64,000 bases of DNA from Ignavibacteria bacterium (GCA_016720835.1 JADKJW010000002.1:434001-498000); one strand, 5' to 3'. Numbered from the stretch's first letter, positions 36,987 to 50,131 are shown. Made by a program: numbers and translations. Notes: generated from the sequence alone by a model not told the origin.

Positions 36987-39900
36987 TCACTTCGTTCGAA
37001 ACATCGTGCTCGTCCTCACACCACCCGTTGTCATCACGACTGCGATGTGCATGCCGGTGGCGTTCTCCGCAGGGACGAATTCGACGCGATGTGACCCGGA
37101 CCCTAGTTCCTGGTCCACGAGCGTGGTAAGCAAGCGCCCGAGCATGTTGAACACGCGGACTGACACATGCGTTGCTTCCGGTATCGAGAATTCGATCATG
37201 GTCGATCGCGTAAACGGATTCGGATAGTTCCGTATCGCCATGCCGTCGGCGAAGGGTCCGGTGTGGGTCGTAACCACATCGCTCCCGCTTCCGATGCTCC
37301 GGCTTGCCTTCGGGAAATACCAGCGAGGCAGAACGCGGTCGTACCCTCGTTTCATGCTCCGCGCAATGCGCATCTCGAACGGATCCGGATTCGTTGATGC
37401 CATGGTCTGAAGAACGCTGTTCACCTGCGCATCGTCGTGCTTGGCCATCGCAACGGAGAGCAGAAGCTTCAGGACGCGTTTTGCGTGCGCACTGGCGGGA
37501 TACGTTGTCCGGAGCCGGGCGATGTTCGACTCGCATTCCTGCATATCGCCCAATGCGAGAGAGCCGTACGACATGAGCGCGAGCAGGCCCGCCCCGCAGC
37601 GAATCCGAATTCGATGCCGCGTACCACGTGTTGTAAAACGAGAGGAGTCTGTTTCTGCACATGGCGGTGCTGTCCCAATTTCGCGAGGCATGCCAGCGCT
37701 CGAGCGCCAGGGCAAGCGATGCGGCACGCAGGGCATGACCGGGGTTCTGCCGGCTGAACTGTGCGATGAAACGGTACACCTCCACGAAGTTCCCCTCGCG
37801 CGCATACCTGAAAAGATCGTCCAGGCGCGACGCGTGCGGCGGCAACGACGAAGTTTTATGGAACGGGCCGATCTGATCTTCAGAACAGTCGATGTTGCAG
37901 AACGGGATTATCTCGTCCTTGTGAACGGGGTTGTACTCGATGGACGAGATCGGGTCGCTCACGAACAGCGGCGCGGCCACCGCAGGGGGTATGTGCCATG
38001 TGTTGTCGGAGGTATCCAGTGTCGATTGCAGATTGCCCCAGTATTCATTTTTCATCACGACCGAGGCCCACCCCTCTGCGAACACCCGCATCTTCGTTGT
38101 GTCTGCTGACCCGATGTTGTCCATCCCCCGTTGGAACAGCGGTTGAACGTAGATGCCGCCGATGAGCGCGGACCCGTTCAGAATTTTGCACTGCACGGAA
38201 TCGTTGTTGAAGATTCTGTTTTCCCCGTTGAGAGTATGGCTTTCATCGCTGAGATATACGAGGCATTCGTTATTCAGTCTGAGTCCAATGTTGGCGGCGT
38301 TCTCGAGGCAGCTCCGCCTCAGATATGCGTTCGACTGATCGTCAAGACACATGCCGTGCGCATTGCCCGTTAGATGCGTTGTGGAAACGTTCGTCGAGCT
38401 GCGAACGGACGCCACACCGGAATACCAGTCGTTCCCGATCGTGCTGCATTCGAGCACGAGCGCCGAACCCGCCACGAAACCGTCGAGCCACGGGCCAGGT
38501 TGGAGGAATATCCCTTCTCCGATTCGTTCGTGCAATGCCGGATCGTCGCGATAGATCGCCGATCGGCAAATGTGGTTGCCGGTATCGTTTGCGGCGTAGA
38601 AATGCACCGCGCAGCCGCCGGTGTCCGGCCGCATGCGAATCCCCGTGACGAGGCAACTGTCCATGTCGCAATACGCCTTGTCGTATGCGAAGAGGATGCC
38701 GTCCCACGCCGCTCCGGAGCCGGCGGGAACATACGCGTCGAAGGTGGTCCGCGTCGCCCGCAATGTGCCGTAGACGTCGAGCCGGCAGCTGTCCCGCGCC
38801 AGCCAGGCGCATCCGGTCTCGCCTGTGCCCGTGCTGACAATGAAGGTGTTCGCATATCCGATGACGGTCGGAATGTTGACGAAGGACCCGTTCGAGAGCA
38901 GTTCGAATCGTCCGCCGCCAATGAGAATGGTGTCGAGGCACCCTTGAAAGACGTACGACTGCGGTCCGAGAAAGACGAGCTTTCCGTAATTCTCCCACTT
39001 CTTCGGTCTCGCATGGACGCAACTGTCCGAGATGAACGTCATGCCGTTCGTAAACGTCAGGCTGTCGTTCCATTCCGTTCTGATGGAGTCTTTCCAGACG
39101 ATTGTTCCGTTGCCCTCGATGATGCCGCTTCCGCGCAAGGGATGGGTGGCGCGCAGCACGAGTGTGCCGTGATTGACGAGCGTGCCGCCCACGAACTGAA
39201 AGTGGGAGTTCGCGTCGCACTCCACCGTCGCGCCAGGAAGAATTTCAAGGCGGCAACCGTCCCGCAGCGTGATCGCGGCTCCGGATGCCACGCGCAGGGT
39301 TGTGCCCGGGGTCACCGTGGTGATCGAATCCATCGGCGCGCCGTCCAGCCATTCCGCTTTTTTCACCCGGTACAGAGCGCCGTCGCCTGGATTGAACGTA
39401 TCGGAGAACAGCGTGTCCGTGCGTATGACCCAGCCCCGCGAGCTGTCCGCTCTCTCGATCAGTACCGATCCAGCACGGGAGGCGAAATCGATTTCCAGAC
39501 GCCGGCTGCTGTCGTGCGCCGTTCTCGTGTTCACCAGGTACAAGTAATCGTCACCGCCGCCTGTCCGCCTCAGCCAGCCGATGTGATAGTACATCGCCGT
39601 GTCGTCATCAGCGACACCCGTGAGTGCATTCCGTGTCACGACGCTCGAAACGCGGATGCTGTCATTCAGTTCGAGGAAGGACAATTCGTTTGCGCCATCT
39701 GCGGAATTCTGCCAGGTCAGGTTCATGAGTACTGGACCGATTTTCTCGAGCTTCAGATTCACCCGGCGCACGGCCGCTGCCTTGAGTTCTCCAAGCGAGT
39801 CCTCCTGCATCAGCGTCCCGTCCGCATTGACCAGGCCTCGCACCTGCCCGACGGCGGGGTCAGTGTAGCTGTTGAACCAGTAGTATCCCACGCCCTTCGC

Positions 39901-41286
39901 GCCCAAGGCCGCATGGAGGTGAGCCTGAACGGCAATTTCCCGGATACTCGGCTCTCGAAGATTCACATTATTCCCGAATCTCGAAACCTGCGCATAGCAC
40001 ATCCACGGACTCCGCTCCGTCCGCGCTGCCGCTGAAATAATCTCCAGTTCTTCCACCATGTTGAGGATGCGGTTCTGGACCTGCACTTCGGTGACATGCG
40101 CTTCGTACAAGGGGTAATGATCCGTGAGCAGAAACGCATGTCCCGTTTCGCGGAGATATCTCCTCGTCGTGTACGGCCTTCGATGGTTGGTCGCGGTAAT
40201 GCTTGTGGTGGTCAGATCCGCGGGCAATGAGGCATATGCGGTATCCCTGCGATTCAAGATGTGCTCGTTGAACAGACCCAGAACCGGGTAGCGGAGCGAA
40301 TCGATCGGATACACGTCGATCTCGTCCTCCAACCGTATCGCCCGCAATTGAGGCAGCGCAGGATTGCCAATGTCAAAGTACTGATTGATCAATGAGTCCA
40401 GGGAGATCTTGACGGCGGGCTGGAAGAGTCTGTTGAGCGAATCGTTGTCGATTGCGATGTAGTCGATGCTCACGCCCACCCTGCCCGGTCAGTACACCTG
40501 GTAGTCCAGCGTGTCCGCATCGGCGGCAGCGAAGCCGACGGCGGCCTGCGTGTGAATGTATCGTGATTGTTGCGCCTCTCTTGCAAAAATCGTTGCGCTC
40601 CCCAGAAGCGTGTCCGACACATTGGGATCGATCAGCGATCTTCTATTGACTACGCGAAGGACGCAGAGGGTGTCGTTCAGGGTTGCGGGCGTGATTGCAA
40701 CATCGCGCTTCAATCTCGCCCTCATGTACATCGGCCCGCCTGTGGGAAAGCGCTGTGCGCCATATGCATGAGCCAGACCGTTGACGATGATCCGGGGCGT
40801 TGGGTTGTCAGCCGTTGAAGCGTGAACCACGCTGGTATCTCGTGACGCATCAGCTTCAGTCTTGCCAAGGTCATCTTCTGCATTGAGGGCGGGTTCCGGC
40901 TGCGAATAATGCCACGAACATTCGGGGTGATACAGTCTGCGCTGTCCGAATCTCAGTGGAACGCGGTACAGGCTGCGCCCTTCGCGGTCGGGATCCAGGA
41001 AGCTGAATCGGAGTTCGTTGTGCGCGCCAGCCTGGCCCAGGTGGTCGCGGATGTGCGCCGCATCGTTGCCCGCGTTCACATTCAAACGCAGGGTTCCCAT
41101 GTTGAAGCGCAGGGAGTCTCCGATATTCTCCCAGCGGATGAGATTCCACTGGTCGTCACCCCAGACCGCGCTTGGATCGACGGGTTCGCCGAATATCAGA
41201 AATTTCGGAGGCGTGCTTTGCGCAACGATTCTCAGCGGCGCAGCGGCAATGAACAGGGCAAGAATGGACAGCGTAAAGTGCTTCAT
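36987..41286 (-). CDS. T9SS cargo: GH-like barrel region, beta-helix, helical repeats, sorting domain (interrupted)
   Basis: About 1,430 residues if restored. Start ATG 41286 with signal peptide (LSILALFIAAAPLRIVAQ). The N-terminal third contains IREIAVQAHLHAALGAKGVGYYWFNSY and EKIGPVLMNLTW, segments that resemble glycoside-hydrolase-like TIM-barrel proteins, but no catalytic pair can be assigned. From about 39300 to 38050 it shows repetitive beta-strand sequence (GGTLVNHGTLVLRATHPLRG, NNECLVYLSDES) of a right-handed beta-helix. From about 37860 to 37330 it is alpha-helical with TPR-like spacing, and it ends in a T9SS type A sorting domain (RNYPNPFTRSTMIEFSIP). Two interruptions: an in-frame TGA at 40489-40491, where TGG would give a natural YWPGRV, and a frame change near 37585-37592 at a G run (NSDSLRGG continues as LLALMSYGS). 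Its last three regions match the order seen in the 7144-11362 gene. Confidence 0.72.
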
Positions 41287-41332
41287 GATTCACCCCCAGG
41301 TACGGTTGTCGAACAGGTGCAAAATTTGTGTA

Positions 41333-42979
41333 TTACCGCTTCATCACTCTCGCAGTCAACAATCCTGAATTTGTTTCAAGCAGGCAGTAGTACATTCCCG
41401 CTGCCGCGGGCGCCCCGCTTGCGTCCCGACCGTCCCAAATCACGCGGTGCTCTTCTCCCGTCTGACCCAGCAGCGGAAGCTTTCTGATACTGCGGCCGTG
41501 TACATCATACACTGTTACGAGGCCGCTCTCCTGCCTGTGACCGACAACCAGTATGGTTGTGAGATCGTTGAATGGATTCGGATAGGCCGTCAATCCGGCA
41601 CTGTACGCGTGCGGAACTTCTTCCACCGGCACCCGCACACGCTCCCACGCTTTTCCTGCGTACAAGGCAAAGCCAGGTGATCCCCAGTCGAAATATGACG
41701 CCGCAAAATCGCGCAGACCGTCGCCGTCCATGTCCCCGAGACCGGTCGCCATGCGTGCAAGGACATCGCCGCCGTTGGGGGCCCATGCCGTGGCGGCAGG
41801 ATAGGACTCCATGCCGGAAGGTGAACCCAGATAAATGAAAGCAAATGCGGGAGTAAACATGGTGTGTGCCGACAGAAGGAAATCATCGAAAGTATCCCCG
41901 TTTATGTCTCCGATGTCGAAGGCGTTGGGAAAAAAGTAGTAATTCAACGAATCGGGTACGGCCAGAACCCTGTCGGGTGTGGTGTGAATGCCGCCCGGTC
42001 CGCCGTGGTAGATATAGCCGTGGCGGCCAACAGCAACGTATAAGTCCTTGATGCCGTCGTGATTCATGTCCAGAAGATTCCGGGCATGCAAGGAAAATTC
42101 GCCCGACCAATACGGGATCACCTCTTTTCCGAAACGCTGGGAGGGTTTCGATGGATCGCAGGTGAAGCCAGGACCGCCGAAGTACACGTCGATGTACGAG
42201 TATCTCGGACCGCTGCGATCTTCCGTCCCGATAACCAGATCCTTGTATCCGTCGCCCGTCACATCGGCGACCGCGAGACCGTTTTCTCCATAGATGTGCC
42301 TGTATTCTTGAATCGTCGCGGTCATGTCCGCCGACGGGAACTTCGCCGAGCCACCGAAGTAGATGAAAATCTTTCCAGCGCCGGGCCGTGACCAGAGAAA
42401 CCAATCAGGATCGGCGACGGCGATGTCATCGCGCCCGTCTCCGTTGAGATCGCCAACGGCTATGGAGCGCCCGAAGTCCGTATCGCCTATGCTCGAGTCC
42501 GGATGCAGTCTCCATGCGAACACGGTGTCTATCGTCAGCGGGCAGGTGGCGCAGCCGGGGTACATCGTGATCGTCGTGCCGTTGGACTGCGAGAGGAGGT
42601 CGGGCAGCCCGTCGCCGTTGACGTCGCCCTTCGCGAGCGTGCCGTAGCCCTCGAGGCGCATATAGCTCACGCGGTCGAGTATGCCGGGCCGCGTCCCGAA
42701 TACCAGGTACGCCCACGGCAGCGTCATGTACGCATTGATGAAGATGTCCGGAATCCCATCCCGGTTCACATCCCCCAGCGACACCATGCTGTCTCCGTAT
42801 CGCGCCCAGCCGTGGCCGATGGAGGAGAACAGGATGTTGGCTTCCGGAAACTCCATATCCGGAGAAGCGTTCTGCGCGGTTACCACTGGAGTGCACAGCA
42901 GCAGCGCGGACAGAATCCGCAGGCCGGCCGCGCGTCCGCACGCGTGCGCGCCGCCCGGATGCAGGTTGATCGCATGCAT
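41333..42979 (-). CDS. T9SS cargo: FG-GAP (VCBS/integrin-alpha-like) beta-propeller protein
   Basis: A 548-residue secreted protein. The start at 42979 gives a signal sequence (RILSALLLCTPVVTAQ). The body has at least six FG-GAP repeats with the Ca2+-binding loop D-x-N-x-D-G-x-x-D: GDVNRDGIPDIF, GDVNGDGLPDLL, GDLNGDGRDDIA, ADVTGDGYKDLV, LDMNHDGIKDLY, GDINGDTFDDFL and GDMDGDGLRDFA. This is a seven-bladed propeller, typically a binding scaffold. The C-terminus (TAYPNPFNDLTTILVV ... AAGMYYCLLETN) is a T9SS type A sorting domain. It precedes the beta-helix cargo gene by 46 bases, matching the order of cassette 1. Confidence 0.9.
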   Translation of the reverse strand: MHAINLHPGGAHACGRAAGLRILSALLLCTPVVTAQNASPDMEFPEANILFSSIGHGWARYGDSMVSLGDVNRDGIPDIFINAYMTLPWAYLVFGTRPGILDRVSYMRLEGYGTLAKGDVNGDGLPDLLSQSNGTTITMYPGCATCPLTIDTVFAWRLHPDSSIGDTDFGRSIAVGDLNGDGRDDIAVADPDWFLWSRPGAGKIFIYFGGSAKFPSADMTATIQEYRHIYGENGLAVADVTGDGYKDLVIGTEDRSGPRYSYIDVYFGGPGFTCDPSKPSQRFGKEVIPYWSGEFSLHARNLLDMNHDGIKDLYVAVGRHGYIYHGGPGGIHTTPDRVLAVPDSLNYYFFPNAFDIGDINGDTFDDFLLSAHTMFTPAFAFIYLGSPSGMESYPAATAWAPNGGDVLARMATGLGDMDGDGLRDFAASYFDWGSPGFALYAGKAWERVRVPVEEVPHAYSAGLTAYPNPFNDLTTILVVGHRQESGLVTVYDVHGRSIRKLPLLGQTGEEHRVIWDGRDASGAPAAAGMYYCLLETNSGLLTARVMKR

Positions 42980-43208
42980 GAGCTGGCGCAATGGAGGGCG
43001 GAAAAGCGCGTCGACAGCACATGCAATGAATGCCGACGTTGAGACGTGTGTGTGCCGCACTGTGTGTCCTTGTGCGGAGAGCAGGAGAAACAGATACTCC
43101 AAGCTACGGATCTCCTTCTCTGCTTGCAACATTTTATCGAACGGCGGGAATCAGGGTAGAGGCCGTTATCTCGTGCTCGTATCGCCGGGAAGCGTTACAT
43201 TGCATGCC

Positions 43209-44279
43209 ATGAAACTTCCCAACCTGTTCGGCCTGACCCTCGCGGAACTCGAGGCGGAGTTCGTCGCCGGCGGACTCGAACGCTACCGCGCCGCGCAGGT
43301 CTACTACTGGCTCTATGCGCGCCACGCCGCGACCTTCGAGGCCATGACGAATCTCTCGAAACCTCTGCGCGCGAAGCTCGCAGAGCGCTACGTCATCCTG
43401 CATCCGGTCATCGCCGGGACGCAGGCGGGCGGTGACGGGACGCGGAAATACCTCGTCGCACTCGAGGACGGACGCAGCGTCGAGACGGTGCTCATTCCCG
43501 CGGAGAGCGACGAGGAGGGCCTGCCGAAGCGCCTCACGCTCTGCGTGTCCACCCAGGTGGGCTGTCCGCTCGGGTGCCGTTTCTGCGCCACCGCCACGAT
43601 GACCCGTCGCCGCAATCTGACCGTCGGCGAAATCGTCGGGCAGTACCTCGCCGTGCAGGCCGTCACGCCCCATCGCATCACCAATCTCGTGTACATGGGC
43701 ATGGGCGAGCCGATGCTCAACTACGAGGCGACCATGCGCTCCATCGACATCATCACGCACGAGATCACCGCCGGCGTCGGCGCGGCGCGCATCACGATCT
43801 CGACGGCGGGCGTCGTCGAGGGCATCAAGCGCCTGGCCGACGAGGGACGCAACGTGAAGCTCGCGGTGTCGCTGCATTCGCTGGTCGATGCCGTGCGCGG
43901 CGACCTCATGCCCATCAACAGGAAGCACCCCGTCGGCGAACTCGTGGAGGCGGTGGAGTACTACGCGCGCCGCACGCGCCGGCGCGTGACCTTCGAGTAC
44001 ATCCTCTTCGACGGGCTCAACGACAGTCCCGAGGACAACGCCCGTCTCGTGAAGCTCGCGGGGCGCGTCCACTGCAAGGTGAACCTGATTCCGTTTCATT
44101 CGATCGACGCGTCCCTGCCGGAAGGCGAGACGCGCGCGCTGCGCCCGTCGCCGAAGCGACGCATCGAGCAATTCGCGCAGGCGCTGCGCGAGGCGGGCGT
44201 CACGGTGATGCTCCGCAGCAGTTCGGGGAAGGACATCGCCGCGGCCTGCGGGCAGCTCGCGATTGCCGGGGATCGATGA
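43209..44279 (+). CDS. rlmN: Dual-specificity 23S rRNA/tRNA adenine-C2 methyltransferase
   Basis: A 356-residue radical-SAM enzyme that methylates C2 of A2503 in 23S rRNA and A37 in some tRNAs. The [4Fe-4S] motif CxxxCxxC is at residues 119-126 (VGCPLGCRFCATA); the second, mechanistic Cys sits in KDIAAACGQL near the C-terminus. Also seen are LVYMGMGEPMLNY and the SAM-binding ITISTAGVVEGI and VKLAVSLHS. ATG 43209 is chosen because MKLPNLFGLTLAEL matches the family start; the longer frame crosses the upstream gene antisense. Confidence 0.95.
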   Translation: MKLPNLFGLTLAELEAEFVAGGLERYRAAQVYYWLYARHAATFEAMTNLSKPLRAKLAERYVILHPVIAGTQAGGDGTRKYLVALEDGRSVETVLIPAESDEEGLPKRLTLCVSTQVGCPLGCRFCATATMTRRRNLTVGEIVGQYLAVQAVTPHRITNLVYMGMGEPMLNYEATMRSIDIITHEITAGVGAARITISTAGVVEGIKRLADEGRNVKLAVSLHSLVDAVRGDLMPINRKHPVGELVEAVEYYARRTRRRVTFEYILFDGLNDSPEDNARLVKLAGRVHCKVNLIPFHSIDASLPEGETRALRPSPKRRIEQFAQALREAGVTVMLRSSSGKDIAAACGQLAIAGDR

Positions 44280-44351
44280 GCTTTGAACTTTGGCGCAGGA
44301 AACGGATTTTCACGATGAACGACACGGATCACTTCGGAACACACACCACGC

Positions 44352-45125
44352 ATGCACGCAATCGGACTTGACCGGCTGGGCCGGCGCGCGATCAGCTTTC
44401 TGGCCGAAGTCGGCGAAATCAGCCTGATGCAGCTCAAAATCATCACGAGCATGCGCCGGGTGTTTCGCGATCGCCACCTCGTGTTCGAACAGATGGAGCA
44501 CATCGGCGTGGGATCGCTGCCGCTCGTGCTCATCATCGGCATGTTCACGGGCATGGTGTCGTCCTGGCAGGCCGCCTACCAGTTCCAGGGAATGATCTCC
44601 TTCTCGCTGCTCGGCGGCGCGGTGAGCCGCGCGATCTTCATCGAACTGGGTCCGGTCCTCACCGCCATCGTCATCGCGGGACGCGTCGGCGCCTCGATCG
44701 CCGCCGAGATCGGGACGATGAAAGTGACCGAGCAGATCGACGCCCTCGAGAGCATGGCCATCAATCCCGTCCGCTACCTCGCGATGCCGCGCTTCCTCGG
44801 CGCGATCATCATGATGCCGGTCCTCGTGGTCTTCGCCAACGCCATCGCGCTGCTCGGCGCCTACGCCGTTGCGAACTTCTTCCTCGACCTCAGTCCCGCG
44901 ACCTTCTTCGGGAGCGTCAAACGGTTCTTCCAGGCCAAGGACATCGTCTCCGGCATCTTCAAATCCATCTGCTTCGGAGGCGTCACCGCGCTCCTCGGCT
45001 GCCATATCGGCTTCAAGACCAGCGGCGGCGCCGAGGGTGTCGGACTCGCGACCATCCGCGCCTTCGTGCTCTCCTCCTCGATGATTCTCATCCTCGATTA
45101 CGCGCTCTGGACCATCATTTTCTGA
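44352..45125 (+). CDS. MlaE/YrbE-family ABC permease
   Basis: A 257-residue inner-membrane permease with about five helices and the family-conserved GMVSSWQAAYQF, IFIELGPVLTAIVIAGRVGASIAAEIGTMKVTEQIDAL and FGGVTALLGCHIGFKTSGGAEGVG. MlaE-type permeases move phospholipids between membranes with an MlaF ATPase and an MCE (MlaD) protein. Neither partner gene is adjacent; clpC follows, so this is an orphan subunit in this window. Start ATG 44352 lies 72 bases after rlmN. Confidence 0.9.
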   Translation: MHAIGLDRLGRRAISFLAEVGEISLMQLKIITSMRRVFRDRHLVFEQMEHIGVGSLPLVLIIGMFTGMVSSWQAAYQFQGMISFSLLGGAVSRAIFIELGPVLTAIVIAGRVGASIAAEIGTMKVTEQIDALESMAINPVRYLAMPRFLGAIIMMPVLVVFANAIALLGAYAVANFFLDLSPATFFGSVKRFFQAKDIVSGIFKSICFGGVTALLGCHIGFKTSGGAEGVGLATIRAFVLSSSMILILDYALWTIIF

Positions 45126-45434
45126 CCTGCGCCTGGCGTCGTTTTCCATTTTTTCACGAACTCCGATGTCCGATGTTGCAGAGGAGACCGCCGCGAGCAC
45201 CAGGTCTGGACGCGCGCCGTGCCCCGTATTCGCCGTGTCCTCGGATCCGGTGAATTCCATGGAAAGCCGCGGGGTGCGCGCCGGAGCGGGCTGACGGCGG
45301 TTCCGGCGTCCTCGCCGCACGGAGCAGGAATTCTGCATCTGATGGCGGGAAAAATTTCCGTATCTTCAATGATGCACGCGCGAACGAATCTCGTTCAGCC
45401 CGTGTTTTGATCGCAGAACCATACAGGTGGAAAC
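45126..45434. other. Intergenic region upstream of clpC
   Basis: A 309-base gap. Both strands give only short open frames with no recognisable protein. Near its right end GTATCTTCAATG (about 45359-45370) could be a weak -10/-7 element for clpC, but no TTG sits at the expected distance. No CtsR or CIRCE operator is visible. Confidence 0.5.
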
Positions 45435-48074
<2,640 letters not shown>

Positions 48075-48093
48075 ACGATCTTGTTTTCTGAAG

Positions 48094-48122
48094 AAGAGGC
48101 GGTCCATCGGGCCGCCTCTTTT
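48094..48122. terminator. clpC/apaG bidirectional terminator
   Basis: A 12-bp stem AAGAGGCGGTCC with GGGCCGCCTCTT (one G-T wobble) and loop ATC, followed by TTTT on the plus strand. It lies 20 bases after the clpC stop and just beyond the stop of the convergent apaG gene. Confidence 0.88.
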
Positions 48123-48125
48123 CGT

Positions 48126-48509
48126 TCAGTTCATCCGCGCCTGCAGGAAAAACTTCGGAATGACGGCGTCGAGCGTGCTGCCGTCCGCGAGCTGCATGCG
48201 GTAGCGCCCTTCCATGCTTCCCTGAAAGGACTTGAGGACGCAGAAGCTGTTGTACGTGTGCAGGCCGCCGGGCGCGATCAGCGGCTGCATGCCGACCACG
48301 CCCTCGCCTTCGACCTCGTAGTCCATGCCGCCCTCGTCGTGGATGTGCCAGTGCCTGCGCAGGAGCTTCACGCTCTCCCCACGGCGGTTTTCGATCGACA
48401 CGTAATACACGAAGAAGAACTCCCCGGCAATCATGTTGGAGCGCTCTTCGAGAAAGACGGGCTGGACGGTGACGCGCACGCCCTCGGTGGTTTCAGTGTA
48501 TGTCAACAT
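48126..48509 (-). CDS. apaG: ApaG (DUF525) domain protein
   Basis: A 127-residue single-domain protein with the ApaG pattern: VTVQPVFLEERSNMIAGEFFFVYYVSIEN, LLRRHWHIHDEGG and VVGMQPLIAPGGLHTYNSFCVL, SMEGRYRM. An immunoglobulin-like fold found in E. coli ApaG and in F-box proteins; the biochemical role is unclear, with links to Co2+ resistance or Ap4A metabolism. Normal length. Confidence 0.93.
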   Translation of the reverse strand: MLTYTETTEGVRVTVQPVFLEERSNMIAGEFFFVYYVSIENRRGESVKLLRRHWHIHDEGGMDYEVEGEGVVGMQPLIAPGGLHTYNSFCVLKSFQGSMEGRYRMQLADGSTLDAVIPKFFLQARMN

Positions 48510-48514
48510 GGGGG

Positions 48515-49258
48515 TTAGTATCTGTCGAGTTTGAAGTTGTCGCCGAGGTAGATTCGCCGGGCTTCCTCGTCGCCCGCGAGTTTCTGGGAATCGCCCTCCA
48601 TCAGGATGGCGCCGTCGAAGAGGAGGTAGGCGCGGTCGACGATGGAGAGGGTTTCGTGCACGTTGTGATCCGTGATCAGCACGCCGATGTTGCGCTCCTT
48701 GAGTGTGATCACGATGCGCATGATGTCCTCCACCGCGATCGGGTCGACGCCCGCGAAGGGTTCGTCGAGAAGGATGAAGCTCGGATTCGTCGTGAGCGCG
48801 CGGGCGATCTCGGTGCGCCGGCGTTCCCCGCCGGAGAGCATGTAGCCCTTGCTGTGGCGGATATGCGCGATATTGAAATCCTCGAGCAGCGTCTCGGCGC
48901 GCTCCTTCCGCTCGCCTCGCCGCACGCCCGTCACTTCGAGGATGGCAAGCAGATTCTCCTCCACGGTCATCTGGCGGAAAATGGAGGCCTCCTGCGGCAG
49001 GTACCCGATGCCGAGGCGCGCGCGCTTGTACATCGGCATCGCCGTGATATTCCGATCGTCCACGAACACGTCGCCCGCGGCGGGTTTGATCATGCCCGTG
49101 ATCATGTAGAACGTGGTGGTCTTCCCGGCGCCGTTCGGGCCCAGCAAGCCGACGATCTCGCCCTGTCGGACGGACACGCTGGCGCCTTTGACGACCGTGC
49201 GCTTGCGGTAGCGCTTCATCAGGCCTTCCGAACGGAGGATGCGGGCGGGGTCACTCAT
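48515..49258 (-). CDS. lptB: LPS export ABC transporter ATP-binding protein
   Basis: A 247-residue ATPase: Walker A GPNGAGKTTTFYMI, Q-loop LPQEASIFRQMTVEEN, signature LSGGERRRTEIARAL, Walker B FILLDEPFAGVDPIAVEDI and switch ITDHNVHETL. The PQEASIFR and FAGVDPIAV segments are diagnostic of LptB. It powers the Lpt bridge that carries LPS to the outer membrane. The permease genes lptF/G and lptC are not in this window. ATG 49258 lies 9 bases after the tatD stop. Confidence 0.95.
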   Translation of the reverse strand: MSDPARILRSEGLMKRYRKRTVVKGASVSVRQGEIVGLLGPNGAGKTTTFYMITGMIKPAAGDVFVDDRNITAMPMYKRARLGIGYLPQEASIFRQMTVEENLLAILEVTGVRRGERKERAETLLEDFNIAHIRHSKGYMLSGGERRRTEIARALTTNPSFILLDEPFAGVDPIAVEDIMRIVITLKERNIGVLITDHNVHETLSIVDRAYLLFDGAILMEGDSQKLAGDEEARRIYLGDNFKLDRY

Positions 49259-49267
49259 GCGGTCAAT

Positions 49268-50053
49268 CTATCCTCCCGGACGCATTTCTCCAAGGCGGAA
49301 CAGCGCCACCGCGTTCGCGGTGGTGCATGCCGCGACGTGCGCGAGGTCCTGCCCGCGGAGTTCCGCGAAGCGCTGCGCGATGAGCGGGATGCGCGCGGGT
49401 TCGTTGCGCGTTCCCCGAAAGGGCGCGGGCGCCATGAAGGGCGCGTCGGTTTCGACGAGGAGACGGCCGTCCGGAACGACGGCCACCGCGTCGCCCAGCG
49501 TGCTCTTCTTGTAGGTCACGTTCCCGGTGAACGAGAGGTGAAATCCCGCGTCGAGCACGCGTTCCGCGTAGTCGCGCGACGAGGAGAAGCAATGGAACTG
49601 GCCGCGCAGCCCGCCGTCCTGCTGTTCGCGGCAGATATCGAGGAGGTCTTCATCCGATTCCCTGTTGTGCAGCACGACGGGCAGCCCGAGCGATTTCGCG
49701 AGGGCGAGCTGCGCGCGCAGGGCCTCGTGCTGCTGTTCCTTCGGGCAGAAGTCGTAATGGTAATCCAGCCCGATTTCTCCGATCGCGACGCAGAGCGGAT
49801 CGGCGGCAAGGGCTTCGATCCGCGCGAATATGCCGACAGGCAGGTCCTTCGCGTCGTGCGGATGCACGCCGGCCGTGAAGTACACGCCCTCGAAGCGATG
49901 CGCAATGCCCTGCGCGAGCATGGACGTCTCCACGTTCGTTCCCGGCACGATGATGCGCGTCACCCCCTCCGCCTTCGCGCGCGCGATCGCGTCGTCGAGA
50001 TCATGATCGAAATCGTTCCAGAAGAGATGGCAGTGGGTGTCTATGAAGAGCAT
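49268..50053 (-). CDS. TatD-family metal-dependent hydrolase
   Basis: A 261-residue TIM-barrel hydrolase. Metal ligands: DTHCHLF (HxH, residues 6-8), GEIGLDYHYD (Glu), VLHNRESD and HCFSSS (His) and ETDAPFMAP (Asp). The family comprises 3'-5' DNases/RNases such as E. coli TatD and YcfH. A heptamer array fills the gap upstream. Confidence 0.92.
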   Translation of the reverse strand: MLFIDTHCHLFWNDFDHDLDDAIARAKAEGVTRIIVPGTNVETSMLAQGIAHRFEGVYFTAGVHPHDAKDLPVGIFARIEALAADPLCVAIGEIGLDYHYDFCPKEQQHEALRAQLALAKSLGLPVVLHNRESDEDLLDICREQQDGGLRGQFHCFSSSRDYAERVLDAGFHLSFTGNVTYKKSTLGDAVAVVPDGRLLVETDAPFMAPAPFRGTRNEPARIPLIAQRFAELRGQDLAHVAACTTANAVALFRLGEMRPGG

Positions 50054-50131
50054 CGCGGTTCTGGGGATTGTTTCGGGGGCAAGGTTTCAGGGGGAAGGGT
50101 CAAGGTGGAAAACGGACTGTGTTGGAAAGAT

